Program-made: the position numbers and the translations under genes
Assembly (NCBI GenBank): GCA_964484255.1
Contig: CAZAEH010000003.1
Span: forward strand, 31,094-95,093
Reading direction: 5' to 3'
DNA from: UBA6215 sp964484255
GTDB lineage: Bacteria; Omnitrophota; Gorgyraeia; Pluralincolimonadales; Pluralincolimonadaceae
Length of the DNA: 64,000 nt
Shown: piece by piece, positions 43,655-53,032 of the stretch
Position numbering within the stretch: position 1 is the stretch's first letter
Layout: each line of letters begins with the position of its first letter
Notes under the pieces: model-generated
The model's database searches: none
What the model saw: only the letters and a program-made list of their open reading frames with translations
Told to the model about the DNA's origin: nothing

Positions 43655-44970
43655 AGAACTTTAAAGGGTCGAAGGTTACCGTTGTCGGCCTCGCGAAGAG
43701 CGGTATAGCCGCCGCGCTGCTGCTGAATAGCAGGGGTGCGGTTGTCCTGGCGACGGACTCCGGGTATTCGAAAGCCCTGAGGCTGGCAAAGCGCGAGCTT
43801 ATGGCCCGCGGGATCTCCGTAGAACTCGGCGGCCACAGCAGGAAATCTGTAGAGGGCAGGGACCTGGTGGTCGTAAGCCCCGGTGTCCCTGAATGTTCGC
43901 CTGTTTTTAAATGGGCGCGTGAGATGGGAATACCCGTGATAGGCGAGATAGAGCTCGGGTATCTTTGCTGTCCGGCGCCGATAATCGCGGTTACCGGTAC
44001 CAATGGAAAGTCGACAACGACTACGCTTATAGGACGGATACTCAAGAAGGGCGGCAAACATGCAGTCGTTTGCGGAAATATAGGGGATCCTTTTTGCGGG
44101 GAGGTAGGCAAGGTAAGGAAAAATTCCGTGGTGGTCCTTGAGGTTAGCTCTTTTCAGCTGGAGGGAATAAGAGAATTCCATCCGCGGGTTTCCGTAGTGC
44201 TCAATATATCCCAAAACCATTTTGACAGACATCCCGACCTTAAGGCTTATATCAGGGCAAAAGCAATGATATTTGAGAACCAGGGAAAGACCGACCGGAC
44301 GGTCTTGAATTTCGATGACCCCCTGACAAGAAAGCTTGCATCCGCGACCCGGGCGAAGGTATTGTTTTACTCCAGGCGTAAAGGTTCTCCTTCTCCCGTC
44401 TGCCGCCAGGAAGAGATGAAGATAAAGGGGGCGCACAATATGGAGAACCTACTTGCATGCCAGAGCGTTGCATCGATATTCGGGATAAGCAGGCGCAAGG
44501 TAAGGCAAGCTGTCATGGGATTCAAGGGCCTGGAGCACAGGTTTGAGCGCGTCAGGGAGATAGAAGGGGTCGAGTTCATAAATGATTCCAAGGGGACAAC
44601 GGTCCTGGCAACGGTCATGGCCTTGGAATCGTGTCCAAGGCCCGTTATCTTGATAGCCGGAGGTCATGATAAGGGCAGTGATTTTACCAGGGCTTCGCGC
44701 GCAGTTGACTCGAAGGTGAAAAAACTCATCTTGATAGGCGAGGCTAAAAGTAAGATAAAAAAACAGCTTGGCAGGAATGTGCCGTGCATATTCGCCGGTT
44801 CAATGAAAGACGCGGTAGAAAAGGCATTCGCCTTAGCTTCCCGCGGCGATTGCGTTCTATTGTCTCCCATGTGTGCCAGCTTCGATATGTTCAAGAATTT
44901 CGAGGAGAGGGGGAGGGTTTTCAAGGATGAGGTGCGTTCATTGAAGAAAAGGCGAGGGAACCTCAAGTGA
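43651..44970 (+). CDS. murD: UDP-MurNAc-L-alanine:D-glutamate ligase MurD
   Basis: 439 residues. It starts with a dinucleotide-fold-like VTVVGLAKSGIAAALLL, then the ATP loop AVTGTNGKSTTTTLIG (near residue 114), LEVSSFQLEGI (diagnostic of MurD), NISQNHFDRH and FINDSKGTT near 312. It adds D-glutamate in the cytoplasm. It is coupled to mraY and ftsW by short overlaps. The late LLSPMCASFDMFKNFEERG is the usual MurD C-terminal motif. Confidence 0.96.
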   Translation: MKNFKGSKVTVVGLAKSGIAAALLLNSRGAVVLATDSGYSKALRLAKRELMARGISVELGGHSRKSVEGRDLVVVSPGVPECSPVFKWAREMGIPVIGEIELGYLCCPAPIIAVTGTNGKSTTTTLIGRILKKGGKHAVVCGNIGDPFCGEVGKVRKNSVVVLEVSSFQLEGIREFHPRVSVVLNISQNHFDRHPDLKAYIRAKAMIFENQGKTDRTVLNFDDPLTRKLASATRAKVLFYSRRKGSPSPVCRQEEMKIKGAHNMENLLACQSVASIFGISRRKVRQAVMGFKGLEHRFERVREIEGVEFINDSKGTTVLATVMALESCPRPVILIAGGHDKGSDFTRASRAVDSKVKKLILIGEAKSKIKKQLGRNVPCIFAGSMKDAVEKAFALASRGDCVLLSPMCASFDMFKNFEERGRVFKDEVRSLKKRRGNLK

Positions 44971-46070
44971 GGAGATTAAGGATACAGTTATTCATGGTGA
45001 CTGTCATCCTGCTTGCTATAGGGGTGGTTATGGTCTACAGCGCGAGCGCCGTAAACGCCTATGAGACCCTCAAGGACAGCGCCTATTTCCTTAAGCGCCA
45101 ACTCGTCTACCTTTTTCTCGGCGTCATAGCCTCCCTTATGATAATGGCCGTGGATTATGATGTTATCAAGAAGTATGTAAAGCCCGTGCTCATGGTGACT
45201 TTTTTCCTTCTCGTGCTTGTCCTTGTACCGGGAATAAGCCGCGAGATATCAGGAGCCCACAGGTGGTTCCGGTTATTCTCCCTGAGCTTCCAGCCGTCGC
45301 AGGCCATGAAATTGGTTATGATACTGTATCTTGCGGATTTTCTTTCCAGGAAACAAAGTGATATACGCAGTTTTTGGGAAGGTTTTATGCCTCCCATGAT
45401 AATACTTGGCGTTACTGTAGGGCTCATTTTGCTTGAACCGGACCTCGGGACTTCCGTAGCCATAAGCATAGTGGCTGTCATAATGCTGTTTGTGGCCGGG
45501 ATGAAACTTGCCCATCTTATACCGATGATCGTGGGTTCGGTACCGGTACTATTGGTCCTCGTATTCCTTAAGGCATACAGGAAGAGGAGGATCCTGGCTT
45601 TCATAGATCCCTGGAGCGACCCTCAAGGTGTCGGTTTCCAGATAATACAGTCTTTTATAGCTTTAGGTTCCGGGGGCCTGTTCGGCGTCGGGCTGGGCCA
45701 ATCCCGGCAGAAACTGCTCTACCTGCCCGGGTGCCATACGGATTTCATATTTTCAATAATAGGTGAAGAACTTGGGCTTGTCGGCGCGGGTGCCGTCATA
45801 ATACTTTTTGTTCTGTTCATATGGCTGGGCTTCAGGATCGCCTTGAGGGCAAGGGACCTGTTCGGGCATCTTGCAGCGCTGGGTATCGTATCTATGATAG
45901 CTTTGGAGGCGATAATAAATATCGCCGTAGCCACGGGCTCCATGCCGACAAAAGGCCTGCCCCTGCCTTTTATCAGCTATGGAGGTTCTTCCCTGATTTT
46001 CGATATGATGGGCGTGGCGTTGTTGCTTAACATTGCCAAATACAGCGAGACACCTTATGAGAAGGAATAG
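44967..46070 (+). CDS. ftsW: Septal peptidoglycan polymerase FtsW
   Basis: 367 residues from GTG 44967, a SEDS-family protein with about ten membrane helices. GISREISGAHRWFRL, FQPSQAMKL, LLEPDLGTSV (with the catalytic Asp) and TGSMPTKGLPLPFISYGGSS near the end are classic. It polymerises lipid II with FtsI. Position between murD and murG is standard. Confidence 0.95.
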   Translation: MRRLRIQLFMVTVILLAIGVVMVYSASAVNAYETLKDSAYFLKRQLVYLFLGVIASLMIMAVDYDVIKKYVKPVLMVTFFLLVLVLVPGISREISGAHRWFRLFSLSFQPSQAMKLVMILYLADFLSRKQSDIRSFWEGFMPPMIILGVTVGLILLEPDLGTSVAISIVAVIMLFVAGMKLAHLIPMIVGSVPVLLVLVFLKAYRKRRILAFIDPWSDPQGVGFQIIQSFIALGSGGLFGVGLGQSRQKLLYLPGCHTDFIFSIIGEELGLVGAGAVIILFVLFIWLGFRIALRARDLFGHLAALGIVSMIALEAIINIAVATGSMPTKGLPLPFISYGGSSLIFDMMGVALLLNIAKYSETPYEKE

Positions 46071-46073
46071 AGG

Positions 46074-47144
46074 ATGAAGGTGCTGATAGCCTGCGGCGGG
46101 ACAGGCGGGCACATATTTCCCGGGCTCAGCCTTGCGCAGGAACTGGACAGGCGGGGTATAAATGATCTACTCCTTGTAGGCACCGATCATCCGCTTGAAG
46201 TCAAGTTGTTTAGTTCTTTCGGGTTTCCGTATGTCCTCCTGCCGGTTGCTAAAATATCGGCCGATCCCGTGAAGTTCGTAAGATTCATATTCAGATTCCT
46301 TCACGCGTCAACGCGGTCGGCAAGACTACTGGCGGCTTATAAGCCGGATGTAATAGTTGGTTTCGGAGGCTACGCCTCTTTTCCCATATGTTTATTGGGC
46401 GCATTTATGGGACGGCCGTTATACCTGCATGAGCAGAATTGTGAGGCGGGCCTGGCCAACAGGATACTTGCCATTTTTGCTAAACGCGTTGCCGTTAGTT
46501 TTGAGGGAACAAAAAAAGCGTTCGGCGCAAAAGCGGTCTTTACCGGCAACCCGATACGCAGGAAATTATTGTCGGCTTCAAAGGAAGATGCCCTGAAAAG
46601 TTACGGCCTTTCCGGGGATAGATTCACGATACTTGTACTCGGAGGAAGCCAGGGATCACAGCGGATAAACATGATAGTAGGTGACATGCTTGGGATATTG
46701 GATGACAGGGAGAAGGCCGGTATACAGATCATACACATAGCGGGAATGAAGAACTACGAGGATGTTTTTACAAGGTACAGGGCCTCCGGTATAGAGGCCT
46801 GTGTCTATGATTTTGTCGAAGACATAGGCAGTGCCTACGCGCCGTCGGACCTTGTGATATCAAGGGCGGGTGCTACCGCGCTCTTTGAGATAGCGGCCTT
46901 GGGCATACCGTCCATAATGATCCCTTACAGGTTTGCCGGGGGGCACCAGTATTTTAATGCCGCGGTTTTGGCGAAAGCAGGGGGGACGGTAATAATGCGC
47001 GAGGAGGGGCTTACTTCGCAGATGCTAAAAGATAAAGTATTCGGGTTAATCAGGGACAAGGATGCGCTTAGAGCCATGTCGGAGGCCGCAAAGAAATTTG
47101 CTGTTGCCGATGCGGCAGGGCGCCTGGCGGATTGTATACTATGA
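46074..47144 (+). CDS. murG: UDP-GlcNAc:lipid I N-acetylglucosaminyltransferase MurG
   Basis: 356 residues, GT-B fold. It makes lipid II. ACGGTGGHIFPGLSLA at the start, GGYASFP near residue 98, HEQNCEAGLANR, GNPIRRKLL and GGSQGSQRIN near 190 are all diagnostic, as is the UDP-binding ISRAGATALFEIAALGIPSIMIPY. It is coupled by a four-base overlap (ATGA, 47141-47144) to murC. Confidence 0.97.
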   Translation: MKVLIACGGTGGHIFPGLSLAQELDRRGINDLLLVGTDHPLEVKLFSSFGFPYVLLPVAKISADPVKFVRFIFRFLHASTRSARLLAAYKPDVIVGFGGYASFPICLLGAFMGRPLYLHEQNCEAGLANRILAIFAKRVAVSFEGTKKAFGAKAVFTGNPIRRKLLSASKEDALKSYGLSGDRFTILVLGGSQGSQRINMIVGDMLGILDDREKAGIQIIHIAGMKNYEDVFTRYRASGIEACVYDFVEDIGSAYAPSDLVISRAGATALFEIAALGIPSIMIPYRFAGGHQYFNAAVLAKAGGTVIMREEGLTSQMLKDKVFGLIRDKDALRAMSEAAKKFAVADAAGRLADCIL

Positions 47145-48550
47145 AAACGTTAAAGAAGAAGCATATACATTTTATAGGCATCGGCGGCATAGGGATGAGT
47201 GCGATAGCGTTCGTCCTGCTAAAGCAGGGCAATAAGGTCTCGGGTTCGGATGTGAAACGTTCAAGGATAGTGGAGAAGCTTGAATCCCTGGGAGGCAAGT
47301 TCCACGAAGGGCATCATGAGAAGAACATCAAAGGCGCCGATATAGTGGTTTTTTCGTCTTCCATAACTCCCGAGAACCCGGAGATAAAAGCCGCCCGTAA
47401 CAAAGGTATAACGATACTCCACCGCGCCGACATGCTTGCATTGGTGATGAACGGCAAGAAAGGAATAACGGTTACCGGCGCCCATGGCAAGACCACAACA
47501 TCTTCGCTTATAGCCCACATATTGTTCAGGACGGGTTTGGACCCTACGGCTATACTCGGAGGAGAAGTGAAATCGCTTGAAGGCAACGCCAGGGTCGGGG
47601 AGGGGGAATATTTTGTTGTTGAAGCCGACGAGAGCGACGGCTCTTTCGTCCACCTCAGGCCTTTCTACAGCGTCGTGACGAATATTGATGCCGAACACCT
47701 TGATTATTACAGGAACATGGGCGAGATAATTGCATGGTACCTTAAGTTCATCGGGAAGATAAAACCTGGAGGTATGTTGTTTGCCTGCGGCGATTGTGAT
47801 AACCTGAAAAGGGCATTAGGGGGTTACTCGGGTAACGTCTTTACTTTCGGGCTTTCGAAGGGTTGCGATATCCATCCCGAGGATATAAAGACGCATGATT
47901 CCCATTCCGAGTTCGATGTCGTTTACCGCGGCAAGCACCTTGGGAGGGCGGCAATCAACATCCCCGGGATACACAATGTTTCCAATGCCCTGGCCGCTTT
48001 TGCCGTGGCGCTGGAACTCGGCCTGGATTTTTCCGCTATAAAGGAGGCGGTAGAGGATTTTACCGGGGCGGCACGCAGGTTCCAGGTGAAATATTCCGGG
48101 AACGGGATAAAGGTCATAGATGATTATGCGCACCACCCGTCGGAGATAAAAGCGACGATACTCGCAGCGAGGAACTGGGCGCCAAAGCGCCTTATAGTAG
48201 CTTTCCAGCCCCACAGGTTCTCCCGCACGAAATACCTTAAGGACAAGTTCGGCAGGTGTTTTGACGCGGCGGATAAGCTGGTATTGACGGATATATACGC
48301 GGCTTCGGAAGAGGCGCTTGATAATGTCTCGGGCAGGAATATATACGCTCAGGCAAAAGAATACGGGCATAAAGATGTTTCGTATGTCGATAAAAAAGAC
48401 CTCAAACGACACCTGCTTGGGCAGCTTAAACGCGGTGATATGCTTTTAATGATGGGTGCAGGGGATATAACGACCATAGCGGATTCGATAGCAGGCGAGC
48501 TTTTATCCGGGAAGAAGAGGAGAATATGCCGGTCAGGGAAGACGATCTGA
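47141..48550 (+). CDS. murC: UDP-MurNAc:L-alanine ligase MurC
   Basis: 469 residues from ATG 47141 (MKTLKKKHIHFIGIGGIGMS). A TTG nine bases earlier is possible but lies within murG. ATP loop TVTGAHGKTTTSSLI (near residue 110), VEADESDGSF, NIDAEHLDYY and DDYAHHPSEIKATI near 328 identify MurC. It starts the peptide stem on UDP-MurNAc. The last 25 bases overlap murB. Confidence 0.97.
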   Translation: MKTLKKKHIHFIGIGGIGMSAIAFVLLKQGNKVSGSDVKRSRIVEKLESLGGKFHEGHHEKNIKGADIVVFSSSITPENPEIKAARNKGITILHRADMLALVMNGKKGITVTGAHGKTTTSSLIAHILFRTGLDPTAILGGEVKSLEGNARVGEGEYFVVEADESDGSFVHLRPFYSVVTNIDAEHLDYYRNMGEIIAWYLKFIGKIKPGGMLFACGDCDNLKRALGGYSGNVFTFGLSKGCDIHPEDIKTHDSHSEFDVVYRGKHLGRAAINIPGIHNVSNALAAFAVALELGLDFSAIKEAVEDFTGAARRFQVKYSGNGIKVIDDYAHHPSEIKATILAARNWAPKRLIVAFQPHRFSRTKYLKDKFGRCFDAADKLVLTDIYAASEEALDNVSGRNIYAQAKEYGHKDVSYVDKKDLKRHLLGQLKRGDMLLMMGAGDITTIADSIAGELLSGKKRRICRSGKTI

Positions 48551-49425
48551 AGTTCATAAAGGGTACGGTGAAATTCGAGGAACCCATGTCGGGCCACACA
48601 ACATTCAAAATAGGCGGCCCGGCGGAGATATTCATATATCCTTCCGACGAAGAAGACCTCCTGGGGGTGCTTGAGTATGCTTATGGCCACAAGATGGGCG
48701 TTTTCGTGATAGGGGGAGGCAGTAAGCTCCTGGTCGGGGATAAAGGCATAAGAGGGTTCGTTATATCTCTTAACGCGCCTTCATTCAAGAAGCTGGATAT
48801 TGAGGGCGATACGGTTATCGCTGGCTGCGGCTTGAAGATAAGCGAATTATTGAAGAAATGCTCCGCCGAGGGCCTGGGCGGGCTTGAATTCCTCTCCGGG
48901 ATACCCGGAACGCTTGGAGGGGCGCTCGTAATGAATGCGGGCTGGCCTGCCAGGGCAATAGGCGATTATGTTGAGGAAGTCGCTTTGATAAGGGGCCTGG
49001 AGAAGATAGTACTTGGCAGGAACGGGCTTACGTTCTCATACCGCAGTTCGAACCTTGAGGGCAACGTCCTTTTGTCCGCGAAGTTGAAATTAGAGAAGAA
49101 ACCTGTCGATAGGATAGAAGCCGAGATCAAAAGCAACCTGGAGAAGAAAAGGAAGACGCAGGACCTCGGCCATCCGAGCGTCGGCAGTCTCTTCCTTAAC
49201 CCTTCCGGTAAGGTCCCTGCATGGCGGGTCGTAGAAAGTTGCGGGTTCAGGGGGAAGGCCGTAGGAGGCGCGGCAGTATCCGAAAAACACGCAAATTTTG
49301 TCGTAAATAAAGGCGGCGCTACAGCTGCCGATGTCCGGGCACTTATCGATGAAATACAAAAAAAGGTTTTTAAAGAACATCAAATTGTGTTAAAATTAGA
49401 AGCCAAACTCACAGGAGATTTTTAG
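48526..49425 (+). CDS. murB: UDP-N-acetylenolpyruvoylglucosamine reductase MurB
   Basis: 299 residues of the shorter type II MurB. The FAD/PCMH domain shows HTTFKIGGPAEIFIYPSDEEDL, VIGGGSKLLVGDKGI and FLSGIPGTLGGALVMNAG. The catalytic Ser is in HPSVGSLFLNPSGK and the late Glu in VVNKGGATAADV..KVFKEHQIVLKLE region. It reduces enolpyruvyl-UDP-GlcNAc to UDP-MurNAc with NADPH. It abuts ddl by one shared base. Confidence 0.95.
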   Translation: MPVREDDLKFIKGTVKFEEPMSGHTTFKIGGPAEIFIYPSDEEDLLGVLEYAYGHKMGVFVIGGGSKLLVGDKGIRGFVISLNAPSFKKLDIEGDTVIAGCGLKISELLKKCSAEGLGGLEFLSGIPGTLGGALVMNAGWPARAIGDYVEEVALIRGLEKIVLGRNGLTFSYRSSNLEGNVLLSAKLKLEKKPVDRIEAEIKSNLEKKRKTQDLGHPSVGSLFLNPSGKVPAWRVVESCGFRGKAVGGAAVSEKHANFVVNKGGATAADVRALIDEIQKKVFKEHQIVLKLEAKLTGDF

Positions 49426-50327
49426 TGGATAAAAAATCCATGCGGATAGGCGTATTGATGGGAGGCCCTTCCGCTGAAAGGGAAGTTTCTCTGCGTTCCG
49501 GCAGGGCCATAAAGGACGCGCTTTCAGCCAGGGGATATAAAGTCATTGCGCTTGAGACATGGCTTCCTACGAGGCAGGAACTCAGATCCGCAGGTATAGA
49601 CGTGGCTTTTATCGCGTTGCATGGAACCTTCGGTGAGGATGGCCAGATACAGTCGATCCTGGAGGATCTTAAGATACCCTATACAGGCTCCAAGGTGAAG
49701 GCCAGCAGGCTTGGCATGGATAAGGTGGCTTCAAGGATGCTCTTTAAAAAAGCCCGGCTCAATGTCCCTGATTGTCATGTGATCAGGAACGGTGTCCGCA
49801 CGAGGAAGAAGCTTTGGACCCCTTTGGTCATAAAGCCGTCGGCTCAGGGATCTTCGGTAGGGGTATCTATAATAGATAACCTTGAAGAACTCGAGAATGC
49901 CGTTGCCGGCGCTTTCATGTTCGGGGAACGCGTTCTCCTGGAAAAGTTCATACCGGGAAGGGAGCTTACGGTGGGTATGCTTGATAACAGGCCTCTTCCG
50001 GTAGTCCAGGTGGTACCCAAGAGGCGTTATTATGACGAAGTGGCTAAGTATACGGTCGGGATGACCGAATATCTTTGCCCGGCGCCAATATCCGGGAAAG
50101 AAGCGAAACTGGCGCAGGATGCCGCGCTTAAGGCGCATAAGGCATTGGGCTGTGCGAATTATTCAAGGGTCGATATGATAATCGATGACGGAGGCAAAGT
50201 GTTTGTCCTTGAGGTCAATACTATACCAGGGATGACAGAACTGAGCCTTCTGCCAAAAGCCGCGAAGGTTGCCGGGATAGATTTCCCCGAGCTCTGTGAA
50301 AGGATGCTGGATTCGGCATTTATCTGA
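49425..50327 (+). CDS. ddl: D-alanine-D-alanine ligase
   Basis: 300 residues from GTG 49425, DdlB size. GVLMGGPSAEREVSLRSG at the start, FIALHGTFGEDGQIQ near residue 63, the ATP-grasp loop VIKPSAQGSSVGVSI, and the C-terminal VFVLEVNTIPGMTELSLLPKAA are diagnostic. It supplies the dipeptide used by MurF. It is followed after two bases by ftsQ, the standard order. Confidence 0.97.
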   Translation: MDKKSMRIGVLMGGPSAEREVSLRSGRAIKDALSARGYKVIALETWLPTRQELRSAGIDVAFIALHGTFGEDGQIQSILEDLKIPYTGSKVKASRLGMDKVASRMLFKKARLNVPDCHVIRNGVRTRKKLWTPLVIKPSAQGSSVGVSIIDNLEELENAVAGAFMFGERVLLEKFIPGRELTVGMLDNRPLPVVQVVPKRRYYDEVAKYTVGMTEYLCPAPISGKEAKLAQDAALKAHKALGCANYSRVDMIIDDGGKVFVLEVNTIPGMTELSLLPKAAKVAGIDFPELCERMLDSAFI

Positions 50328-50329
50328 AT

Positions 50330-51127
50330 ATGGCGAGAAAAAGGAAAAATTCGAACGAGGCGGTAAAAAGATTAGGCGAGTTTATGAAGGAGAACAAAGC
50401 GGCAATCGCCGCCTTTCTCGTCATAATACTTATCTTGACAGGGGGCTTCCTCTGGCTCAATGATTTCTTCCGTTCGTCCGATTATTTTTCGGTAGACAAA
50501 ATAGAAGTGGTGAAGCCGGGGAGGGAAGGCGCTTATCGCCTCCAGAAGGAATACTTCCGTCTTGAGTTCCCGGTGAATATTTTTACGGTCGACCCGGCGA
50601 TACTTGCCGCGAAGATAAAGCAAAAGCATCCCGAATACCAGATAGTGGTCATAACTAAATTCCTTCCCGACAGGATAATCGCGACCATAAAGGACAGGGA
50701 AGCCGTAGCCAGGATAAAGGTTGCAAGGGTGTTGCCGGTCGATTTCGACGGGGTAGTAGTATCGGAGACGGCCAACCTTGATTCCCTGCCCCTTATTACT
50801 GGGCTTGAATCGCAGTTAGCTGATCCAAAGCCGGGGACCAAGGTCAAGTCCAAGAGGCTCAATACTGCCATGGGTATACTTAAACAGCTGTATTCCACGG
50901 GCGAGTTCAGGGATTCGCAGGTAGGGGTCCTGAACATGACCTACCCTGAGAAGGCCTCGGTTTCTGTCGACGGGATAACCGTGATCCTGGGAAGCGGGGA
51001 TATACAAGGCAAGCTTGACGTATTAGCGAGCATACTTGGCGACCCTGAATTGGACAAAACCAAAGTGGATTCCATAGACCTGAGATTTACCGATCCGGTC
51101 ATGACCTTCAAACCGGAGAAAAAATGA
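50330..51127 (+). CDS. ftsQ: FtsQ-like division protein
   Basis: 265 residues. A basic cytoplasmic N-terminus and one membrane helix (about 24-43) are followed by a POTRA-like segment (FSVDKIEVVKP, residues about 56-125) ending in LPDRIIATIKDREAVARI, as in FtsQ/DivIB. The C-terminal domain is weakly conserved (GVLNMTYPEKASVSVDGITV). Together with its position between ddl and ftsA this supports FtsQ, the periplasmic hub that binds FtsL/FtsB. Its stop overlaps the ftsA start. Confidence 0.82.
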   Translation: MARKRKNSNEAVKRLGEFMKENKAAIAAFLVIILILTGGFLWLNDFFRSSDYFSVDKIEVVKPGREGAYRLQKEYFRLEFPVNIFTVDPAILAAKIKQKHPEYQIVVITKFLPDRIIATIKDREAVARIKVARVLPVDFDGVVVSETANLDSLPLITGLESQLADPKPGTKVKSKRLNTAMGILKQLYSTGEFRDSQVGVLNMTYPEKASVSVDGITVILGSGDIQGKLDVLASILGDPELDKTKVDSIDLRFTDPVMTFKPEKK

Positions 51128-52353
51128 AGAAGAAGACGATCGCGGGCCTGGATATCAGCGAAGACCTTGTAACATGTTCCATATGTGTTGGGGACGAAAA
51201 AGAAGGGGTGAGCCTGCTCGGCTCAGGAGTATCCCGTTCGCGGGGCATAGATAACGGCGTTATCACCGACCTGAGCGAAGTAGCACTCTCGGTCGCCGAA
51301 GCGGTCGAGAAAGCCGAAGCTTCCGCAAAGACCAAGATAATTTCGCTTCTCACGAGCTGCGACGGGGCCAGTTTGCGTTCTTACGAGATAAAGGGCAGCA
51401 TAACGGTCGCGGAGAAAGAGAACGAGATAGGCCGCCGCGAGATAGAGCGGGTAACCGAGTCCGCAAAGACCATAGTGCTTCCGTTTGACAGGGAGATAGT
51501 CCACTCGATAACCAGGGGTTTTATCCTGGACGGCCAGAATGGAATAAAAGACCCGACTGGAATGTTCGGCACGCGCCTTGAGGTCGATATGGAATTCGTG
51601 ACGGCCCTTATAACAAACCTGCATAACCTCAGGCGTGCGATAAACACCGCCGGTTTCGAGATACAGGATATAGTGCTTTCCGGTATAGCCTCCGGCAGTG
51701 CGCTGCTTGAGGACCTTGATAAGGACCTTGGGGTGATATTGATATATATGTCTTATTCAGCCGTCCATATCGTTGTTTACGGAGGCGGCGATATAAAGTC
51801 GATAGAGATAATGCCTTTCGGAGGCGGGGACATTATACGTTCCGTAGCGGATGCCTTCAATATACCAAATGACTATGCGCAACAACTGATAAGGCGGGAA
51901 GTCAACCTTGATGATCCGCCTTCCGGCGGTAACGACGAGATAACCTTGAGGATAGGCGGAACGAACAAGGCGATATCCAGAAAATCGCTCCACGACGCGG
52001 TAAGGCCCAAGGCAGAGGAACTCATAAATAACATCAGCGGTACGCTTAAAAAGATGCGTTATTCCAAGGAAGCGGCCACCGGTTGTGTTATAGCCGGCGT
52101 GCTTTCCGATATGGGAGGTTTCCTGGAAATGTTCGAATTGTCTTTGAGCATGCCGGTAAAGATGGGACTGGTAAAAGGTATTGCGGGTGAAGGCCTGAAT
52201 ATAGCCGAGCCCGGGCAGATAGCCTCCCTCGGCCTGGCAAAGTATTGGGCGAAAGAGGGGACAAAGAAGAAAGTCCGTAAAAAGTTCTTTGCCAATACGC
52301 CCCTGGGTAACGTTATCGACAGGGTGCAAGAGATATTCAGCGAGTATTTTTAA
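51124..52353 (+). CDS. ftsA: FtsA-like protein with degenerate ATP-binding motifs
   Basis: 409 residues with the FtsA layout: actin-like domains, an SHS2-type insert with KGSITVAEKENEIGRREIER, FGTRLEVDMEFVTAL, and a C-terminal amphipathic helix (VIDRVQEIFSEYF) for membrane binding. The ATP signatures are altered. Phosphate-1 reads AGLDISEDLV instead of GLDIGTSKV. Phosphate-2 reads LGVILIYMSYSAVHIVVY instead of the Asp-Gly-Gly-Gly-Thr pattern. The adenosine motif reads CVIAGVLSDMGGF. It may no longer bind ATP in the usual way. No ftsZ follows; yggS starts two bases after the stop. Confidence 0.85.
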   Translation: MKKKTIAGLDISEDLVTCSICVGDEKEGVSLLGSGVSRSRGIDNGVITDLSEVALSVAEAVEKAEASAKTKIISLLTSCDGASLRSYEIKGSITVAEKENEIGRREIERVTESAKTIVLPFDREIVHSITRGFILDGQNGIKDPTGMFGTRLEVDMEFVTALITNLHNLRRAINTAGFEIQDIVLSGIASGSALLEDLDKDLGVILIYMSYSAVHIVVYGGGDIKSIEIMPFGGGDIIRSVADAFNIPNDYAQQLIRREVNLDDPPSGGNDEITLRIGGTNKAISRKSLHDAVRPKAEELINNISGTLKKMRYSKEAATGCVIAGVLSDMGGFLEMFELSLSMPVKMGLVKGIAGEGLNIAEPGQIASLGLAKYWAKEGTKKKVRKKFFANTPLGNVIDRVQEIFSEYF

Positions 52354-52354
52354 T

Positions 52355-53032
52355 ATGGTCCCGGATAACCTGAAAAAGGTTCGTGAACGCATACGCCAGG
52401 CGGCGGAAAAGATCGGAAGGAACGACAGGGATATAACGCTTGTATGCGTGACCAAGACCGTAGGGGTCCCGCAGATAGAGGAAGCCATTTCAGCAGGGGC
52501 TACCGATATAGGCGAGAGTTATATCCAGGCGGCCGAGATAAAATACGCGGACATAGGCCATCGCGCAAAATGGCATCTTGTGGGACATCTTCAGACCAAC
52601 AAGGTAAAAGAAGCCGTGAAGATGTTCGACCTCATACATTCCGTCGATTCTTTCAAGCTTGCGGAAGAGATATCAAAGAGGGCCGCGGCGTTTAAGGTGC
52701 CCAAAAAAGTCCTTATAGAAGTAAAGACCTCCGAGGAGGCCACGAAATTCGGCGTGCTTCCCGAGCATACGCTTCAGTTGATAGAGAAGATATCCGAGCT
52801 TAAATTCATCAGGGTATGCGGATTGATGACGATGGCGCCCTTTACCAATGATCCCGAGATGTCGAGGCCGTATTTTCACAGGCTGAAGAAATTAGCGTCG
52901 CTTATATCGGCCAAGACCATGCGCAATGTAAGTATGGAGTACCTCTCGATGGGTATGACCCAGGATTTTGAGGTGGCAATAGAAGAAGGCGCAAATATCC
53001 TAAGGATAGGCCATGCGATATTTGAAGCGTAA
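52355..53032 (+). CDS. PLP homeostasis protein (YggS/PLPBP)
   Basis: 225 residues from ATG 52355, just after the ftsA stop. An upstream in-frame ATG (52289) lies inside ftsA and is not used. It is a single TIM-barrel PLP-binding protein. LVCVTKTVGVPQIEEAI (Lys of the Schiff base), WHLVGHLQTNKVKEAV, VLIEVKTSEEATKFGV and the C-terminal SMGMTQDFEVAIEEGANILRIG match. It balances vitamin B6 and amino acid pools. Presence in the dcw cluster before proC-yggT is typical. It overlaps proC by 20 bases. Confidence 0.93.
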   Translation: MVPDNLKKVRERIRQAAEKIGRNDRDITLVCVTKTVGVPQIEEAISAGATDIGESYIQAAEIKYADIGHRAKWHLVGHLQTNKVKEAVKMFDLIHSVDSFKLAEEISKRAAAFKVPKKVLIEVKTSEEATKFGVLPEHTLQLIEKISELKFIRVCGLMTMAPFTNDPEMSRPYFHRLKKLASLISAKTMRNVSMEYLSMGMTQDFEVAIEEGANILRIGHAIFEA

